A program made the position numbers and the translations under genes. This document shows positions 30,776-32,260 of a DNA stretch of 32,260 nucleotides, piece by piece. The notes under the pieces are model-generated. The model saw nothing but the letters and a program-made list of their open reading frames with translations. It did no database searches and had not been told where the DNA came from. Numbering within the stretch: position 1 is the stretch's first letter; each line of letters opens with the position of its first letter. This DNA is from an uncultured Burkholderiales bacterium (GTDB lineage Bacteria; Pseudomonadota; Gammaproteobacteria; Burkholderiales; Burkholderiaceae_C), in the NCBI GenBank assembly GCA_937871935.1, contig CALMQI010000391.1, positions 1 through 32,260 of the forward strand. The letters are read 5' to 3'.

Positions 30776-31903
30776 TTAGGCCAGACTGATGCGCACATCG
30801 CGCTGCAGCCGCCGGATCTCGTGGACGGCACCGTCGACCAGGTCGGTCATGATGTCGCGCGCCGGGCGCCGCGACTTGAGCAGGCCGCCCACCTGACCGG
30901 CGATGTTGTAGAAAAGGTCGTGACGGCCGGCAGCAAGCGCCGCGGACAGGAAGTCTTCCATGAGGATGCGCTGGTACGGCGTTTCCAAGGTCGGCAGTCC
31001 GGACTCTGCCCAGGCCTGAGAGATCTCACCGTGGAAGGCACGCACCGTCTTGCCGGTCCAGACCTTGCTAATGCGGAAGGCCTCGGAGTCCGCCGCCACG
31101 ATCTGGTCCTTGCAGCTGTCGAACAGCTCGCATTCGTCGGCCACCAGGAAGGCGGTGCCCAGCCAGGCGGCCTGCGCGCCCAGCACCAGTGCGGCGACTA
31201 TCCCGCGGCCATCGGCGATGCCGCCGGCAGCGATCACCGGCGTCGGGTTCACGGCATCGACGACCTGCGGGATCAAGGGCAGCGAAGCCACGGTTCCGGT
31301 ATGGCCGCCGGCCTCGGTGCCCTGCGCGACGATCGCGTCGACGCCCGACTTGCGCTGGCGCACCGCGTTGCGCACCGAGCCCGACAGGCCGATCAGCTTC
31401 ATGCCCTGGGCCCGCGCGCGCGGCAGCAGGAAATCGGGGTCGCCCAATCCCGCGGCGAAGATCGGCACGCCTTCCTCGAACACCACGGCGAGCACCGACT
31501 TGGCGTACTCGATGTTGACCACCGTTTCGTCGGCCGGTTGCACCGCAGGCAGCTGGTAGCGCTGGATCAGCGTCTGCACGAAGGCGGCATGCTCGGGGTA
31601 GCGGCGCTTGATCTCGTCGCGCACGCCCGAACGGGTGTCGGGTGCGTCGGCGATGCGCGCCGGCAGCAGCAGGTCGACGCCGAAGGGACGGTCAGTGAGC
31701 GAACGCACCTCGCGGATGCGACGCCGTGTTTCCTCCGGCGACAGCCCCGAGCAGCCCAGCACGCCACAGCCCCCCGCCTGCGACACCGCCGCCACCAGCT
31801 TCGGCGGTGTGGCCCGCCCGCCGACGCCCATGCCGGCGAGAAAGATCGGGTACTCGATGCCGAGCGACTCGCAGAAAGCGTTTTGCAGAACCGGACGGAC
31901 CAT
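30776..31903 (-). CDS. Nitronate-monooxygenase-like flavoprotein, possibly IpdC-type
   Basis: A 375-residue TIM-barrel FMN protein of the nitronate monooxygenase family. It starts IEYPIFLAGMGVGG. The conserved AQGTEAGGHTGTVASLPLIPQV and PVIAAGGIADGRGIVAALVLGA, which bind the flavin phosphate, are intact. In steroid degraders a protein annotated this way (IpdC) oxidises a hydroxylated ring intermediate next to echA20 and ipdAB. Here it sits directly behind an enoyl-CoA hydratase (TGATG overlap) and in front of a thiolase-like gene, so a catabolic oxidoreductase is more likely than nitronate detoxification. The ATG at 31903 is preferred over the GTG just before it. The IpdC call is context-based. 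Confidence 0.85.
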   Translation of the reverse strand: MVRPVLQNAFCESLGIEYPIFLAGMGVGGRATPPKLVAAVSQAGGCGVLGCSGLSPEETRRRIREVRSLTDRPFGVDLLLPARIADAPDTRSGVRDEIKRRYPEHAAFVQTLIQRYQLPAVQPADETVVNIEYAKSVLAVVFEEGVPIFAAGLGDPDFLLPRARAQGMKLIGLSGSVRNAVRQRKSGVDAIVAQGTEAGGHTGTVASLPLIPQVVDAVNPTPVIAAGGIADGRGIVAALVLGAQAAWLGTAFLVADECELFDSCKDQIVAADSEAFRISKVWTGKTVRAFHGEISQAWAESGLPTLETPYQRILMEDFLSAALAAGRHDLFYNIAGQVGGLLKSRRPARDIMTDLVDGAVHEIRRLQRDVRISLA

Positions 31904-32260
31904 CACTTGAATTCGGGCTTGCGCTTGGCGCGAAAGGCGGCCACGCCCTCCTTCACGTCGTCGGTCTGGAACAGGAAGGGGAACGCATCGACCGCGTAGC
32001 GCATGTCGTCGCCGCCCAGTCCGCGGTTGTAGAAGGACTTCGCCATCTGCACCGCCATATGCGGTTTGCCAGCGAGCTTCTCGGCAAGGGCCATCGCCTC
32101 GTCGAGCAGCTTGTCGTGGACGACGGTGCGCAAGGCAATGCCCAGTCGCACCGCCTCGGCGGCGTCGATCGGCTCGCCCAGCATGCTCAGCTCCTTGGCC
32201 TTGGGGCGGCCGACGATGCCGTGCAGCCGCAGCAGCGCAAAGCCCGGCAGTAAGCCGAGT
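31903..32260 (-). CDS. Enoyl-CoA hydratase/isomerase family protein, C-terminal part (5' end outside window)
   Basis: The frame continues to the window edge, upstream of the M at 32184: LGLLPGFALLRLHGIVGRPK, then AKELSMLGEPIDAAEAVRLGI. This is the crotonase-family pattern LGLlPgfGgtqrLprlvGrakA...G.pidA.eA..lGLv. About 118 residues are visible; the oxyanion-hole region and the glutamates lie outside. It ends VAAFRAKRKPEFK, the usual family C-terminus. It could be a hydratase, an isomerase or, like EchA20, a ring hydrolase. The adjacent NMO-like gene makes the EchA20-type comparison worth testing. Confidence 0.87.
   Translation of the reverse strand, partial: LGLLPGFALLRLHGIVGRPKAKELSMLGEPIDAAEAVRLGIALRTVVHDKLLDEAMALAEKLAGKPHMAVQMAKSFYNRGLGGDDMRYAVDAFPFLFQTDDVKEGVAAFRAKRKPEFK

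Noticed and set aside
1-32260. Mobile element or genomic-island boundary
   Set aside because: No transposase, integrase, tRNA gene, terminal inverted repeat or target duplication was seen; only the ALDH/SDR scar indicates rearrangement.

Overview
The window looks like a high-GC betaproteobacterial chromosome segment, most likely Burkholderiales. Reasons: strong G/C at third codon positions (which also creates the huge shadow ORFs), two orphan Bug/TctC-type periplasmic receptors, a CoA ligase inside a Liv-type ABC operon, and tightly packed acyl-CoA catabolic operons. No rRNA, tRNA, CRISPR array, transposase, integrase or transcription regulator was found. Genus assignment is inference only.

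Layout. Block A (1-8136, +) is a compact operon cut at the left edge: an acyl-CoA dehydrogenase (ACAD) tail, a cysteine-less thiolase-like protein, a DUF35 zinc-ribbon/OB protein, a PaaK-like CoA ligase, an AidB-type ACAD, a second ACAD, and two subunits of a family-I CoA-transferase-like enzyme resembling IpdAB. Block B (16175-8143, -) converges on A with 6 bp between stop codons. It begins with a scar, an aldehyde dehydrogenase N-terminus joined out of frame to a short-chain dehydrogenase C-terminus. Two ACADs, a class II aldolase, a Bug receptor, a TauD-type dioxygenase, a second Bug receptor and an MmgE/PrpD protein follow. A 320-bp gene-free region (16176-16495) carries a good sigma70-like promoter and two dyads. 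Block C (16496-26803, +) is a Liv-type ABC importer: LivG-like ATPase, long-chain-type acyl-CoA synthetase, LivH- and LivM-like permeases, three tandem paralogous binding proteins, LivF-like ATPase and an HSL-type hydrolase. Block D (32260-26825, -) converges on C: enoyl-CoA hydratase (cut), nitronate-monooxygenase-like flavoprotein, thiolase-like, DUF35, MaoC-like without the motif, MaoC with the motif, thiolase-like, DUF35.

Working model (inference). The ABC system imports a hydrophobic carboxylate, and the embedded synthetase activates it to a CoA ester. The ACADs and the MaoC pair desaturate and hydrate it. Thiolase-like/DUF35 pairs then cleave the beta-hydroxyacyl-CoA by a retro-aldol reaction, as Ltp2-ChsH2(DUF35) does in actinobacterial steroid side-chain degradation and as proposed for Sal1/Shy1 in proteobacterial cholate degradation. 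The IpdAB-like pair in block A and the NMO/enoyl-CoA-hydratase pair in block D recall the ipdA-ipdB-ipdC-echA20 set that opens the last steroid rings. No steroid-specific ring A/B gene lies in the window, so the substrate may be a steroid, a terpenoid or another branched or alicyclic acid.

The most noteworthy points are three independent thiolase-like/DUF35 pairs in 31 kb, the ordered T-D-M-M-T-D block, the triplicated binding proteins with a perfect 14-bp intercistronic hairpin, and the ALDH/SDR deletion scar. Protein family assignments come from reading motifs in the translations; no database search was run.
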